From the NCBI GenBank assembly GCA_946060825.1, contig CAMGPO010000042.1:1-7947 (forward strand): 7,947 nucleotides of DNA. The letters run 5' to 3'. Under the pieces are notes generated by a model. That model was not told the origin of the DNA, ran no database searches, and was given only the letters and a program-made list of their open reading frames with translations. This DNA comes from an uncultured Clostridia bacterium. Lineage in GTDB: Bacteria; Bacillota; Clostridia; Oscillospirales; Oscillospiraceae. Below, one piece after another: positions 1-5,850 of the stretch (positions are counted from its first letter, which is position 1; every line of letters starts with the position of its first letter). The position numbers and the translations under genes are program-made.

Positions 1-43
1 TTTCCCGAAAAAGCGTGAAAACGTATCGATATGCAGAAACCCG

Positions 44-203
44 AAAAGCCTCCCTTGCGACGCGAAGCTAGTGCCGTTTGCGGCGGAAAGGGAGGTGACA
101 CGAAACATGACAGAGGGGTTGTAACCTGTCATACCGCATATCGCTGCGTTACAATCCCTCAGTCGCCTTGGGCGACAGCTCCCTTTACACAAGGGAGCCT
201 TTT
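44..203. repeat. MITE-like palindromic non-coding repeat
   Basis: An imperfect palindrome of about 160 bp. The ends are inverted: 44-57 matches the complement of 190-203 at 13 of 14 positions. A central 13-bp stem pairs 113-125 with 148-160 (one G-U) around a 22-nt loop. The right half holds two perfect hairpins, 162-167/171-176 and 178-185/191-198. The left half mirrors them with a hairpin 49-56/88-95 whose loop is enlarged and diverged. No open reading frame in it looks like a real protein. The plan resembles short, high-copy palindromic repeats that I recall from Oscillospiraceae genomes, so a non-autonomous mobile element is the best reading; I cannot test copy number here. I see no clear target-site duplication. 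The 27 bp between it and the M23 gene's stop, and the 43 bp to its left, hold nothing else I recognise. Confidence 0.7.
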
Positions 204-230
204 GGAACTGCATGGAGACGGTCCCATGGC

Positions 231-1178
231 TCAATCGGGCAGCGGCGCAGCGTCCAGATCCCGGAATTCATAGATCCGTTCCCAGGTCTCCGTCTCCGCG
301 TCGTAGATCACGGAGCTGCGGTGGCGCTCCAGCAGCCGGGCGATCTGATAGGCGTCGATCCAGATCTCGGAGTTGCACTCCTTCTGCCACTCCTCGAAGA
401 TGAGCTGGATGCCGAAGTGGAGGTGGACCGTCTCGATGTTGTTGATGTTCTCGGTATGGGAATAGCCGGTGCGGCCCATGAAGCCGATGACCTGTCCGGC
501 CTCCACCCGGTCGCCCTCCTTCAGCCCCGGGGCGTAGGGTGTATCCTTCCGCAGGTGCGCATAGTAATAATACCGCTTCCGATCGTCGCTGCGGATGCCG
601 ATCCGCCAGCCGCCGTACTGGTTCCAGCCCAGGGCCTCCACGGTGCCCGACTCCACGGCGATGATGGGCGTGCCGAGGCTGCCCATCATGTCATGACCCA
701 GATGGCGGCGGCGGAAGCCGTAGCTCCGGGAGGCCCCGAAATCGTCGCTGTGGGCGTACCAGTAGCCGGCGGCGATGGGCGAGAAGGCTTTGATTCCCCA
801 GGCCGGCTTCCATTCGCCGTCGATCTTCACCGCGTAGTTGCCCGCGAGACCGCCGAGTACCGCCGTGTAGGCCTCGAGGTAATACTGATAGTAACCGTCC
901 TTGCCGCCCAGGATCTCCTTCGGCGATTTCCCGGCCGTCAGGCTGCGGCAGGCCGCCGTCACGTCGGCAGGCGTCGGATTACCGCCGCATTGCGTGGCTG
1001 CCAGTGCCAGAATCTGAATCCAGGATTGCGGGTTGTCCTGCTCCCGGGACTGCTCCTCCAGGCTGAGGGCCCGCTCCATGGCCTCGCAGGAGAGGTCAAA
1101 GTCGACCCACTTGACCGTGGCCTCCGCCGGCACCGCCAGCAGCGCGAGGCAGAGCAGCGCCATCCAAACACGTTTCAT
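231..1178 (-). CDS. Secreted M23-family (LytM-type) metallopeptidase
   Basis: A 315-aa putative peptidoglycan endopeptidase. Residues 1-20 form a Sec signal peptide: Lys2-Arg3, a hydrophobic core, then a small-residue Ala-Glu-Ala cleavage site. Residues 21-150 are an N-terminal region of unknown function. The M23 domain covers about 150-258 and shows the full zinc/catalytic set: His159-x-G-x-Asp163, His208 in a YYAHL context, and His252-x-His254. A typical beta-turn stretch (EGDRVEAGQVIGFMG, 221-235) lies between them. Family members cut cross-link peptides in the cell wall outside the membrane, often in growth, division or sporulation. The C-terminal tail from 259 is charged and unassigned. 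The start follows a purine-rich stretch (a weak Shine-Dalgarno near 1186-1191) and gives an intact signal peptide. It is transcribed divergently from the XRE gene. No clear promoter or T-tract terminator is visible for it. Which peptide bond is cut, and in which life stage, cannot be told. Confidence 0.9.
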   Translation of the reverse strand: MKRVWMALLCLALLAVPAEATVKWVDFDLSCEAMERALSLEEQSREQDNPQSWIQILALAATQCGGNPTPADVTAACRSLTAGKSPKEILGGKDGYYQYYLEAYTAVLGGLAGNYAVKIDGEWKPAWGIKAFSPIAAGYWYAHSDDFGASRSYGFRRRHLGHDMMGSLGTPIIAVESGTVEALGWNQYGGWRIGIRSDDRKRYYYYAHLRKDTPYAPGLKEGDRVEAGQVIGFMGRTGYSHTENINNIETVHLHFGIQLIFEEWQKECNSEIWIDAYQIARLLERHRSSVIYDAETETWERIYEFRDLDAAPLPD

Positions 1179-1262
1179 ACAAAGACCGCCTTTCCCCGAC
1201 AGGATATCCCGGAAAACGACGGTCTATACTTTTTTTCGGCGATGTGGTATGCTGTTTTGGGG

Positions 1263-1311
1263 ATGCAACCGGAAGTTGACACGGTTTTTTGCGAAATGCA
1301 ACAGGAATTTG
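1263..1311. promoter_or_regulatory. Imperfect direct repeats and a -35-like box in divergent spacer
   Basis: The 191-bp spacer between the divergent M23 and XRE genes contains two copies of a 16-bp sequence, 1263-1278 and 1296-1311, matching at 14 positions and offset by 33 bp, about three helical turns. The core is ATGCAAC-n-GGAA-n-TTG. The first copy includes the inverted repeat CAAC-N5-GTTG. A partial third copy (GGAAGTTG) lies at 1314-1321. A perfect TTGACA (1276-1281) overlaps the first copy and points towards the XRE gene, but no convincing -10 box follows at normal spacing. Placement suggests an operator, perhaps autoregulatory; this is an inference. Confidence 0.4.
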
Positions 1312-1369
1312 GTGGAAGTTGCCCCCGCGCCCCGGTAAGATGGGAGCATCACAAACGGAGGTACGCAAC

Positions 1370-2278
1370 ATGAGTTTTGGTGAAAATCTGCAATACCTGC
1401 GGCGGCAGGCGAACATGACCCAGGAGGATCTGGCCGCAGAGATGAACGTCTCCCGGCAGACCGTCTCCAAGTGGGAATCCGACGGAGCCTATCCGGAGAT
1501 GGAGAAGCTGCTCCAGCTCTCCGCACGCTTTGACATCGACCTTGACACCCTGCTGCGTGGCAGCGCAGCGGAGGCCCGGACAGCCGACGAGCAGGACTAC
1601 GACGGCCACATGAACCGCTTCACCCGGCAAATCATGGCCGGTGTGGCTCTGATCCTCGCGGGGGTGACGATGCTGCTGCTCCTTTGCGGCCTCGGCGTGC
1701 CCGAGGGCCTGGCCACGGTGGTCTTTTTCCTCTTCCTGATCGCGGGTGTCAGCGTCCTGATCGTGGCGGGCATCTGCCACGATACCTATGAAAAAGAGAA
1801 CCCGGTCATCCGCTTCACCTACGACTCGGAGACGGTGCGGGCCTTCCGGCGGCAGTTCCCGATCCTGATCGTGGTACCCACGGCGATGATCCTCATGGGC
1901 GTGACGGTGCTGGTGGCCTTCTATACGATCCCGGGCCTGCTGCCGTCTATCCCGGAGGAGACGCTGGACTTTCTGGGCGGGGCCTTTCTGCTGCTGACGG
2001 TCACCCTCGCCGTCCCCATCTACATCTACGCAGGCATCCAGAGCGGGAAATACGACATCGCCGGCTGGAACCGGGACCACGACCGCCACCCGTCCACGCC
2101 GGAGGACAAACAGGCGCGGAAGGCGTCGAACATCTGTGGGGCCATCATGTCCTGCGCGGTAATGGTCTACCTGCTGATCGGCTTTGTCTGGAGCCTGTGG
2201 CACCCGGGCTGGCTGATCTTCCCGGTCTGCGGCGTGATCTGCGGCATCGTCAACCGCGCCTGCGGCGTCGAGGACTGA
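1370..2278 (+). CDS. XRE-family regulator fused to a multi-pass membrane domain
   Basis: A 302-aa protein. Residues 5-62 are a Cro/C1-type helix-turn-helix: the recognition region around 27-36 reads NVSRQTVSKW, followed by the usual ES.G.YPE segment. After a short acidic linker (65-80), hydrophobic segments appear at about 88-108, 114-135, 163-187, 203-223, 254-276 and 280-297, so roughly six membrane passes. This architecture is common in Firmicutes: a DNA-binding head tethered to the membrane, probably sensing an envelope or small-molecule signal. The ligand and targets are unknown. The ATG at 1370 is chosen because GGAGG (1357-1361) sits 8 nt upstream and the helix-turn-helix begins at once. 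An in-frame ATG at 1289 would add 27 residues unlike the family and lacks a good site. It is divergent from the M23 gene and convergent with plsY. The shared upstream spacer makes the M23 gene a possible target, but this is only an inference from position. Confidence 0.88.
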   Translation: MSFGENLQYLRRQANMTQEDLAAEMNVSRQTVSKWESDGAYPEMEKLLQLSARFDIDLDTLLRGSAAEARTADEQDYDGHMNRFTRQIMAGVALILAGVTMLLLLCGLGVPEGLATVVFFLFLIAGVSVLIVAGICHDTYEKENPVIRFTYDSETVRAFRRQFPILIVVPTAMILMGVTVLVAFYTIPGLLPSIPEETLDFLGGAFLLLTVTLAVPIYIYAGIQSGKYDIAGWNRDHDRHPSTPEDKQARKASNICGAIMSCAVMVYLLIGFVWSLWHPGWLIFPVCGVICGIVNRACGVED

Positions 2279-2285
2279 CCGACGT

Positions 2286-2311
2286 AAAAAAGACTTCCCC
2301 TTGAGGGGAAG
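2286..2311 (-). terminator. Intrinsic terminator for plsY
   Basis: A 7-bp perfect stem (CTTCCCC 2294-2300 with GGGGAAG 2305-2311) with a 4-nt loop. On the minus strand it is followed by TC and then six T residues (2291 down to 2286). It is oriented to end minus-strand transcription arriving from plsY. Confidence 0.75.
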
Positions 2312-2318
2312 GCAAATA

Positions 2319-2344
2319 AAACGGCTCCCGGCCGGGAGCCGTTT
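2319..2344. terminator. Strong hairpin terminator between convergent genes
   Basis: An 11-bp stem (2319-2329 with 2334-2344) around GGCC, inside an uninterrupted palindrome. On the minus strand it runs into a TTTTATTT tract, and on the plus strand into a looser T-rich stretch that includes a six-T run from 2353. It lies 40 bp after the XRE stop and 6 bp before the plsY stop, so it probably serves both genes. With the adjacent hairpin it makes a two-stage barrier between the convergent genes. Confidence 0.72.
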
Positions 2345-2349
2345 CTCTG

Positions 2350-2952
2350 TTATTTTTTCTCCCGTTTCCCGGGGCGGAATTTCTTTTCCTCGCCGCGGAG
2401 AAGACGGCCGATGTTGCTCCGGTGCTGGAAGATGACCACCAGCCCCACAAACAGGCCCAGCAGACACTCCACCGTGGGCAGATGGAAGGCAAAGCACAGC
2501 ACCGGCAGCAGAAACGCCACCGTAACAGAGCAGAGAGAGACAATCTGGCTGACCAGGAATACCGCGAAAAAGACCGCCGCCAGAACCAGAAAGACCCGCC
2601 AGTCGATCATCAGAGCCACGACAGCCCCGACGGTAACGCCCTTACCGCCCTTAAAGTGGAAAAAGGCGGGCCAGCAGTGGCCGATGACGCAGAAGGCCCC
2701 GGCCAGGGCCGCACCGGTAAGCCCGGCGAGCCGGCTTCCGATCAATGTAGCCGCCACGGTCTTGAGGGCGTCGCAGCCGAAGGTCAGCAGACCCGATGCC
2801 ATGCCGAAAATACGTGCCATGTTGGTAGCGCCGGCGTTGCCGCTGCCCTTGGAACGGATATCGATGCGGTAGATCCCCTTGGAGATCAGCACCGAGGAAC
2901 TGATAGACCCCAGCAGATAGGCCACGGCGGCAATCAGAATATAGTTCAGCAC
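2350..2952 (-). CDS. plsY: Acyl-phosphate:glycerol-3-phosphate acyltransferase PlsY
   Basis: A 200-aa integral membrane enzyme that transfers an acyl group from acyl-phosphate (made by PlsX) to the sn-1 position of glycerol 3-phosphate, the first step of phospholipid synthesis in most Gram-positive bacteria. All three family motifs are present: SKGSGNAGATN (34-44), GHCWPAFFHFKGGKGV (91-106, the phosphate/acyl-phosphate loop) and HRSNIGRLLRGEE (177-189). The rest is hydrophobic, consistent with the family's seven or so membrane segments, and the tail is basic. The length is normal. The start codon is GTG in any case, because an in-frame TAA lies just upstream and there is no ATG. GTG at 2952 is preferred: GGAG (2961-2964, minus strand) lies 8 nt upstream. 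The other GTG, at 2961, would overlap that site and add three residues. The gene stands alone with its own promoter and terminators; no plsX is visible in the window. Confidence 0.95.
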   Translation of the reverse strand: MLNYILIAAVAYLLGSISSSVLISKGIYRIDIRSKGSGNAGATNMARIFGMASGLLTFGCDALKTVAATLIGSRLAGLTGAALAGAFCVIGHCWPAFFHFKGGKGVTVGAVVALMIDWRVFLVLAAVFFAVFLVSQIVSLCSVTVAFLLPVLCFAFHLPTVECLLGLFVGLVVIFQHRSNIGRLLRGEEKKFRPGKREKK

Positions 2953-2987
2953 GACGGTCACTCCAGTCTTCGACGGGTATTAAGGTT

Positions 2988-3016
2988 ATCCTAACATATT
3001 CTTTAGATTTTGTGAA
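2988..3016 (-). promoter_or_regulatory. Sigma-A-type promoter for plsY
   Basis: On the minus strand, TTCACA (3011-3016; one mismatch to TTGACA) is followed after 17 bp by TAGGAT (2988-2993), which has the extended -10 dinucleotide TG one base upstream. Transcription would start near 2981, leaving a leader of about 30 nt before the preferred GTG start. Confidence 0.6.
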
Positions 3017-3075
3017 GATGGTCACAGAAAATTTACATCTCTGGATTTATTGCACAAATTCAGCAGGATTGATTG

Positions 3076-3103
3076 TTGACTTTGCACACAGGCGTGCTAG
3101 AAT
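3076..3103 (+). promoter_or_regulatory. Sigma-A-type promoter for the glyA leader
   Basis: TTGACT (3076-3081), a 16-bp spacer, then TAGAAT (3098-3103) preceded by TGC, an extended -10. Transcription would start near 3110, so the RNA would contain the whole riboswitch and about 230 nt of leader before glyA. It is divergent from the plsY promoter. Confidence 0.75.
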
Positions 3104-3134
3104 GTTATCAATTTCATACAGCAAACCCGACGAC

Positions 3135-3247
3135 TTCCTTCAGAACGCGGTGCGGACTGGAGGAACGAGGAGTCTCTGGAGAAGCTCATTGAATTGAGTG
3201 CCGAAGGTGCAAGGCGAAGGCCGAATCTCTCAGGCAAAAGGACAGAG
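3135..3247 (+). ncRNA. Glycine riboswitch, single aptamer with 5' ghost stem
   Basis: The aptamer spans 3174-3247. P1 pairs CTCTG (3174-3178) with CAGAG (3243-3247). P2 pairs GAGA (3179-3182) with TCTC (3226-3229). P3 pairs GCTCA (3184-3188) with TGAGT (3195-3199). A small hairpin GGC/GCC lies at 3213-3222. The two hallmark conserved segments are present: GCCGAAGG (3200-3207) and TCAGGCAAAAGGACAG (3230-3245). Only one complete aptamer exists. In place of the first aptamer of the tandem form there is a 9-bp stem (3135-3143 with 3157-3165, one G-U) with an inner CGC/GCG mini-hairpin, matching the 'ghost aptamer' described for singlet glycine riboswitches. It lies between the promoter and a terminator just before glyA, so it is expected to control glyA by transcription attenuation. 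The aptamer identity is firm; the regulatory sign is inferred. Confidence 0.92.
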
Positions 3248-3283
3248 TACACAGCAGGAATGAAGTTCTTTCTGTGTGCGCAC

Positions 3284-3318
3284 AATGAGCAGACCGGAGT
3301 TCGGTTTGCTCATTTTTT
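3284..3318 (+). terminator. Riboswitch-controlled intrinsic terminator before glyA
   Basis: A 13-bp stem (3284-3296 with 3302-3314, one G-U), a 5-nt loop and a run of six T (3313-3318). It is the expression platform of the glycine riboswitch. Its 5' arm, with one base before it (CAATGAGC, 3283-3290), is exactly complementary to GCTCATTG in aptamer helix P3 (3184-3191), which offers an antiterminator pairing. A separate hairpin (3249-3254 with 3272-3277) lies between aptamer and terminator. Confidence 0.88.
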
Positions 3319-3339
3319 CATAGAAAGAGAGGCACCCCC

Positions 3340-4608
3340 ATGCAAAGCATCCTGAACAAGAATCTGGACTTCCTGGAGACCTGTGACTCCGACCTGGCCG
3401 CCCTGGTGCGGGAAGAATTCCGCCGCCAGTGCGAAAACCTGGAGCTGATCGCCTCGGAGAACATCACCTCCCCCGCCGTTATGGCGGCCATGGGCTCCGT
3501 TCTGACCAACAAGTATGCCGAGGGCTACCCCGGCCGCCGGTACCACGGCGGCTGCGAATATGCCGACGGCGTCGAGACACTGGCCATTCAGCGGGCCAAA
3601 GCCCTCTTCGGCGCGGAGTATGCCAATGTCCAGCCCCATTCCGGCGCGCAGGCCAATCTGGCAGCCTACGCCGCCCTGCTTCGGCCCGGCGACACCCTGA
3701 TGGGCATGGACCTCCGCTGCGGCGGCCACCTGTCCCACGGGGCAGCGGTCAACCTCTCCGGCAAGATCTATCACAGCGTCTCCTACGGCGTTGATCCCCA
3801 AACCGGACGCATCGATTATAACCAGGTAGAGGATCTGGTCAAACAGCACCAGCCTAAACTGCTGGTGGCCGGCGCCTCGGCCTATCCCCGCACGCTCGAC
3901 TTCGCCGCGTTCGCCGACATCGCCCACCGCCACGGCGCTCTGCTGATGGTGGACATGGCCCATATTGCCGGCCTCGTGGCCGGGGGTCAGCACTCCAGTC
4001 CGGTACCCTACGCCGACGTTGTCACCACCACGACCCACAAGACCCTTCGAGGGCCTCGGGGCGGCCTGATTCTCGCCAGAGAGGAGTTCGCCAAAAAGCT
4101 GGACAGCGCCGTCTTTCCCGGCACCCAGGGCGGCCCACTGATGCACGTCATCGCCGCCAAGGCCGTCTGCCTCCGGGAGGCCATGACGCCGGCGTTCACG
4201 GCCTACGCCGCCGCCATCGTGGAGAACGCCAAAGCTCTGGCCGCGGCATTGGAAAAACGAGGCTTCCCCCTTGTCTCCGGCGGCACGGACAATCATCTGA
4301 TGCTGGTCGACCTGCGGTCGCTGGGCGTCAGCGGCAGGGAAATGCAGGATCGGCTCGACGCGGTGCACATCACAGTCAACAAGAATGCCGTCCCGGGCGA
4401 CAGCTCCGCCGCCAGCGTGACCGGCGGCATCCGCCTCGGCACTGCCGCGGTGACAACCCGGGGCTTCACGGCGGCGGAGATGGACGATATCGCCGGCTGC
4501 ATCCACGCCATCGCCGTGGATCCGGAGGCCAACCGGGAGAGCGTCCTCTCCCGCGTCGCCGCCATGACTGCCGCCCATCCCCTTTACCCCGGGGAACCGG
4601 CGCCGTAG
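3340..4608 (+). CDS. glyA: Serine hydroxymethyltransferase
   Basis: A 422-aa cytosolic PLP enzyme that interconverts serine and glycine, passing the one-carbon unit to or from tetrahydrofolate. Visible signatures: ELIASEN (35-41), [18 protein letters not shown] (57-74), [11 protein letters not shown] (96-106), Asp205 and His208 in VDMAH for the cofactor ring, and Lys234 in TTTTHKT as the PLP Schiff-base lysine. Also visible are GGPLMHV (264-270), SGGTDNHL (313-320) and Arg365 as the expected substrate-carboxylate arginine. The length is typical. Several normally conserved positions differ: SAYS is SAYP (180-183), and the segment usually reading like PxDP..PFVTSGIRxGTPA is [19 protein letters not shown] (352-370). 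No stop or frameshift is seen and the cofactor residues are intact, so it is probably active, perhaps with altered kinetics. The start has AGAGAGG (3326-3332) 7 nt upstream. It is expressed alone behind the glycine riboswitch and ends at a bidirectional terminator. Confidence 0.96.
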   Translation: MQSILNKNLDFLETCDSDLAALVREEFRRQCENLELIASENITSPAVMAAMGSVLTNKYAEGYPGRRYHGGCEYADGVETLAIQRAKALFGAEYANVQPHSGAQANLAAYAALLRPGDTLMGMDLRCGGHLSHGAAVNLSGKIYHSVSYGVDPQTGRIDYNQVEDLVKQHQPKLLVAGASAYPRTLDFAAFADIAHRHGALLMVDMAHIAGLVAGGQHSSPVPYADVVTTTTHKTLRGPRGGLILAREEFAKKLDSAVFPGTQGGPLMHVIAAKAVCLREAMTPAFTAYAAAIVENAKALAAALEKRGFPLVSGGTDNHLMLVDLRSLGVSGREMQDRLDAVHITVNKNAVPGDSSAASVTGGIRLGTAAVTTRGFTAAEMDDIAGCIHAIAVDPEANRESVLSRVAAMTAAHPLYPGEPAP

Positions 4609-4632
4609 GATTGCCGGACCCCGCGCCTGCGC

Positions 4633-4662
4633 AAAAAAAGCTCCCCCTCCGGGGAGCTTTTT
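4633..4662. terminator. Bidirectional terminator between glyA and the iadA operon
   Basis: The stem AGCTCCCC (4639-4646) with GGGGAGCT (4651-4658) and a 4-nt loop is flanked by a run of A on the left and T on the right, so four further A-T pairs can form and each strand has its own T tract. It lies 24 bp after the glyA stop and 14 bp from the stop of the last operon gene, and should end both convergent transcripts. Confidence 0.88.
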
Positions 4663-4676
4663 CTGATTCACGCGGA

Positions 4677-5834
4677 TTACTCGAACTTGCCCTTCATGCG
4701 CAGCTCGCCCTGCCAGAGGGCCGTGCGGCCCCGGGCAAAGAGGCTGTCGATCTCCAGGCCGTCGCCCAGCACCAGCAGGTCGGCGTCGGCGCCCTCGCGA
4801 ACGCAGCCCTTCACGCCGTCCTTGGCCAGCAGCCCGGCGGGGGTGGAGGTCAAAAGCCGGAGCGCCTGCTCCAGGGCGATGCCCCGCTTCACCAGGCCCT
4901 GCAAAGTCTTGTGCAGGTACTTCGGGGAGGCGTAGGTCAGACCGATGCACTCGCCGGCCTCGTTGAACCGGGGCTGGCTGCCGTAAGCGTCGCTGGACAT
5001 GGTGACGTGGTCGGCGGTGACACCCTCCCGGCCCAGGCAGGCCGCGATCAGGTCGGCGGTCTCTTCCAGGCTGACATCGTCGCAGCCGGTGGTGATGTCG
5101 ATGTAGCCGCCCCGGCGCACCAGCTCGATGCCCTGCTCCGTCAGGGGCGTGCAGCGGCCGACGTGGGTGGGCAGGAAGTTCTTCGCGGGGACGTCGGAGT
5201 GGTCCAGGGCGTAGAAGATCGGGTCGAGGCCGCCCTTGCCGCTGCCCATGTGCATGGTCACAAGGCCGGGATTGCCACTGAGCATACCGCCCCGGCGGGC
5301 TTCGGTGGCCACGCGGATCAGTTCTTCCCCGGTGGGGTTGGAGCTGCGGTGGTCGGAGACGGCGATCTTGACGCCGATCATCGGCTGGATCATCATGATG
5401 TCCTTCTCGACGCTGCCGGTCATGGTGCGGGTCGGATAGCCATAGGAGCCGGTCAGGGCATAGGCAGTGATACCCTCCTCGGTCAGGGCGCGGGCCTTGG
5501 CCACGAGGTTTTCGAGGCTGCGGGTGATGCCGTCGGTGCCCAGCAGGCCCACGACGGTGGTGATACCGTTGGTCAGGAAGACGCTGAGCTGGGACTCGGG
5601 CACCCGAGAGCTGGGACCCTGCTCGCCGCCGCCACCGGTAATGTGGACGTGGAGGTCGATGTAGCCGGGCACCAGGGTCTTGCCCTCGAGGTCGTAGACC
5701 TCGACGTCGGGCAGGTTGTCGTAGCCGTCGATACGGTCAGCGATGCGGAGGATCTTCTCCCCGGCGATCAGGATGTCCTTTCTTCCGATGGGATCGGGGT
5801 TGTAGACGACGGCGTTTTTCAGCAGTTTGATCAT
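4677..5834 (-). CDS. iadA: Isoaspartyl dipeptidase (M38), canonical lysine type
   Basis: A 385-aa amidohydrolase-superfamily zinc enzyme that cleaves beta-aspartyl (isoaspartyl) dipeptides left over from damaged proteins. Compared from memory with E. coli IadA it aligns along its full length. Metal ligands are His62 and His64 (DLHVH), Lys156 (GVKIAVSDHRS, the carboxylated bridging lysine), His195 (MHMG), His224 (PTHVGR) and Asp282 (SSDAYG). Substrate-site residues Glu71, Thr100, Tyr131, Arg163, Arg227 and Ser286 are also in place. No signal peptide is seen, so it is cytosolic. The start has AAAGGAGT (5843-5850), whose last base touches the stop codon of the upstream paralogue, so translation is probably coupled. 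It is the last gene of a three-gene operon after an NhaC-type antiporter and a second IadA. The two paralogues suggest duplication and divergence. Function confidence is high for the family and good for the substrate. Confidence 0.93.
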   Translation of the reverse strand: MIKLLKNAVVYNPDPIGRKDILIAGEKILRIADRIDGYDNLPDVEVYDLEGKTLVPGYIDLHVHITGGGGEQGPSSRVPESQLSVFLTNGITTVVGLLGTDGITRSLENLVAKARALTEEGITAYALTGSYGYPTRTMTGSVEKDIMMIQPMIGVKIAVSDHRSSNPTGEELIRVATEARRGGMLSGNPGLVTMHMGSGKGGLDPIFYALDHSDVPAKNFLPTHVGRCTPLTEQGIELVRRGGYIDITTGCDDVSLEETADLIAACLGREGVTADHVTMSSDAYGSQPRFNEAGECIGLTYASPKYLHKTLQGLVKRGIALEQALRLLTSTPAGLLAKDGVKGCVREGADADLLVLGDGLEIDSLFARGRTALWQGELRMKGKFE

Positions 5835-5842
5835 AATGTGTG

Positions 5843-5850
5843 ACTCCTTT
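5843..5850 (-). promoter_or_regulatory. Ribosome-binding site of downstream iadA
   Basis: AAAGGAGT on the minus strand, 8 nt before the ATG at 5834. Its first base is also the last base of the preceding gene's TAA (5850-5852), so ribosomes finishing the upstream iadA can restart directly. It confirms the start and the operon order. Confidence 0.75.

Noticed and set aside
211..228. Small hairpin (CATGG/CCATG) just after the M23 stop, considered as a terminator
   Set aside because: The stem is only 5 bp and no T tract follows on the minus strand.
1225..1253. TATACT and TATGCT as -10 boxes for the XRE gene, or TATAGA on the minus strand for M23
   Set aside because: None has a credible -35 box at 16-18 bp, so no promoter was called for either gene.
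1289..1369. Upstream extension of the XRE protein to an earlier ATG
   Set aside because: The extra 27 residues do not resemble the family, the region holds the direct repeats, and GGAGG sits correctly for the ATG at 1370.
168..1373. A 401-codon plus-strand open frame
   Set aside because: It is antisense to the M23 peptidase, whose signal peptide and zinc motifs show that the minus strand is coding.
1349..2497. A 382-codon minus-strand open frame
   Set aside because: It is antisense to the XRE membrane regulator and runs through both hairpin terminators into plsY. It is rich in His/Arg/Asp/Gln without motifs.
3310..4950. A 546-codon minus-strand open frame
   Set aside because: It is antisense to glyA and crosses both the riboswitch terminator and the bidirectional terminator. 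The composition is Gly/Ala/Arg-rich with no family features.
4611..5843. A 410-codon plus-strand open frame
   Set aside because: It lies antisense to the clearly homologous iadA gene. Its translation is low-complexity Gly/Ala/Val/Asp-rich with no recognisable motif, as expected for an antisense shadow in GC-rich DNA.
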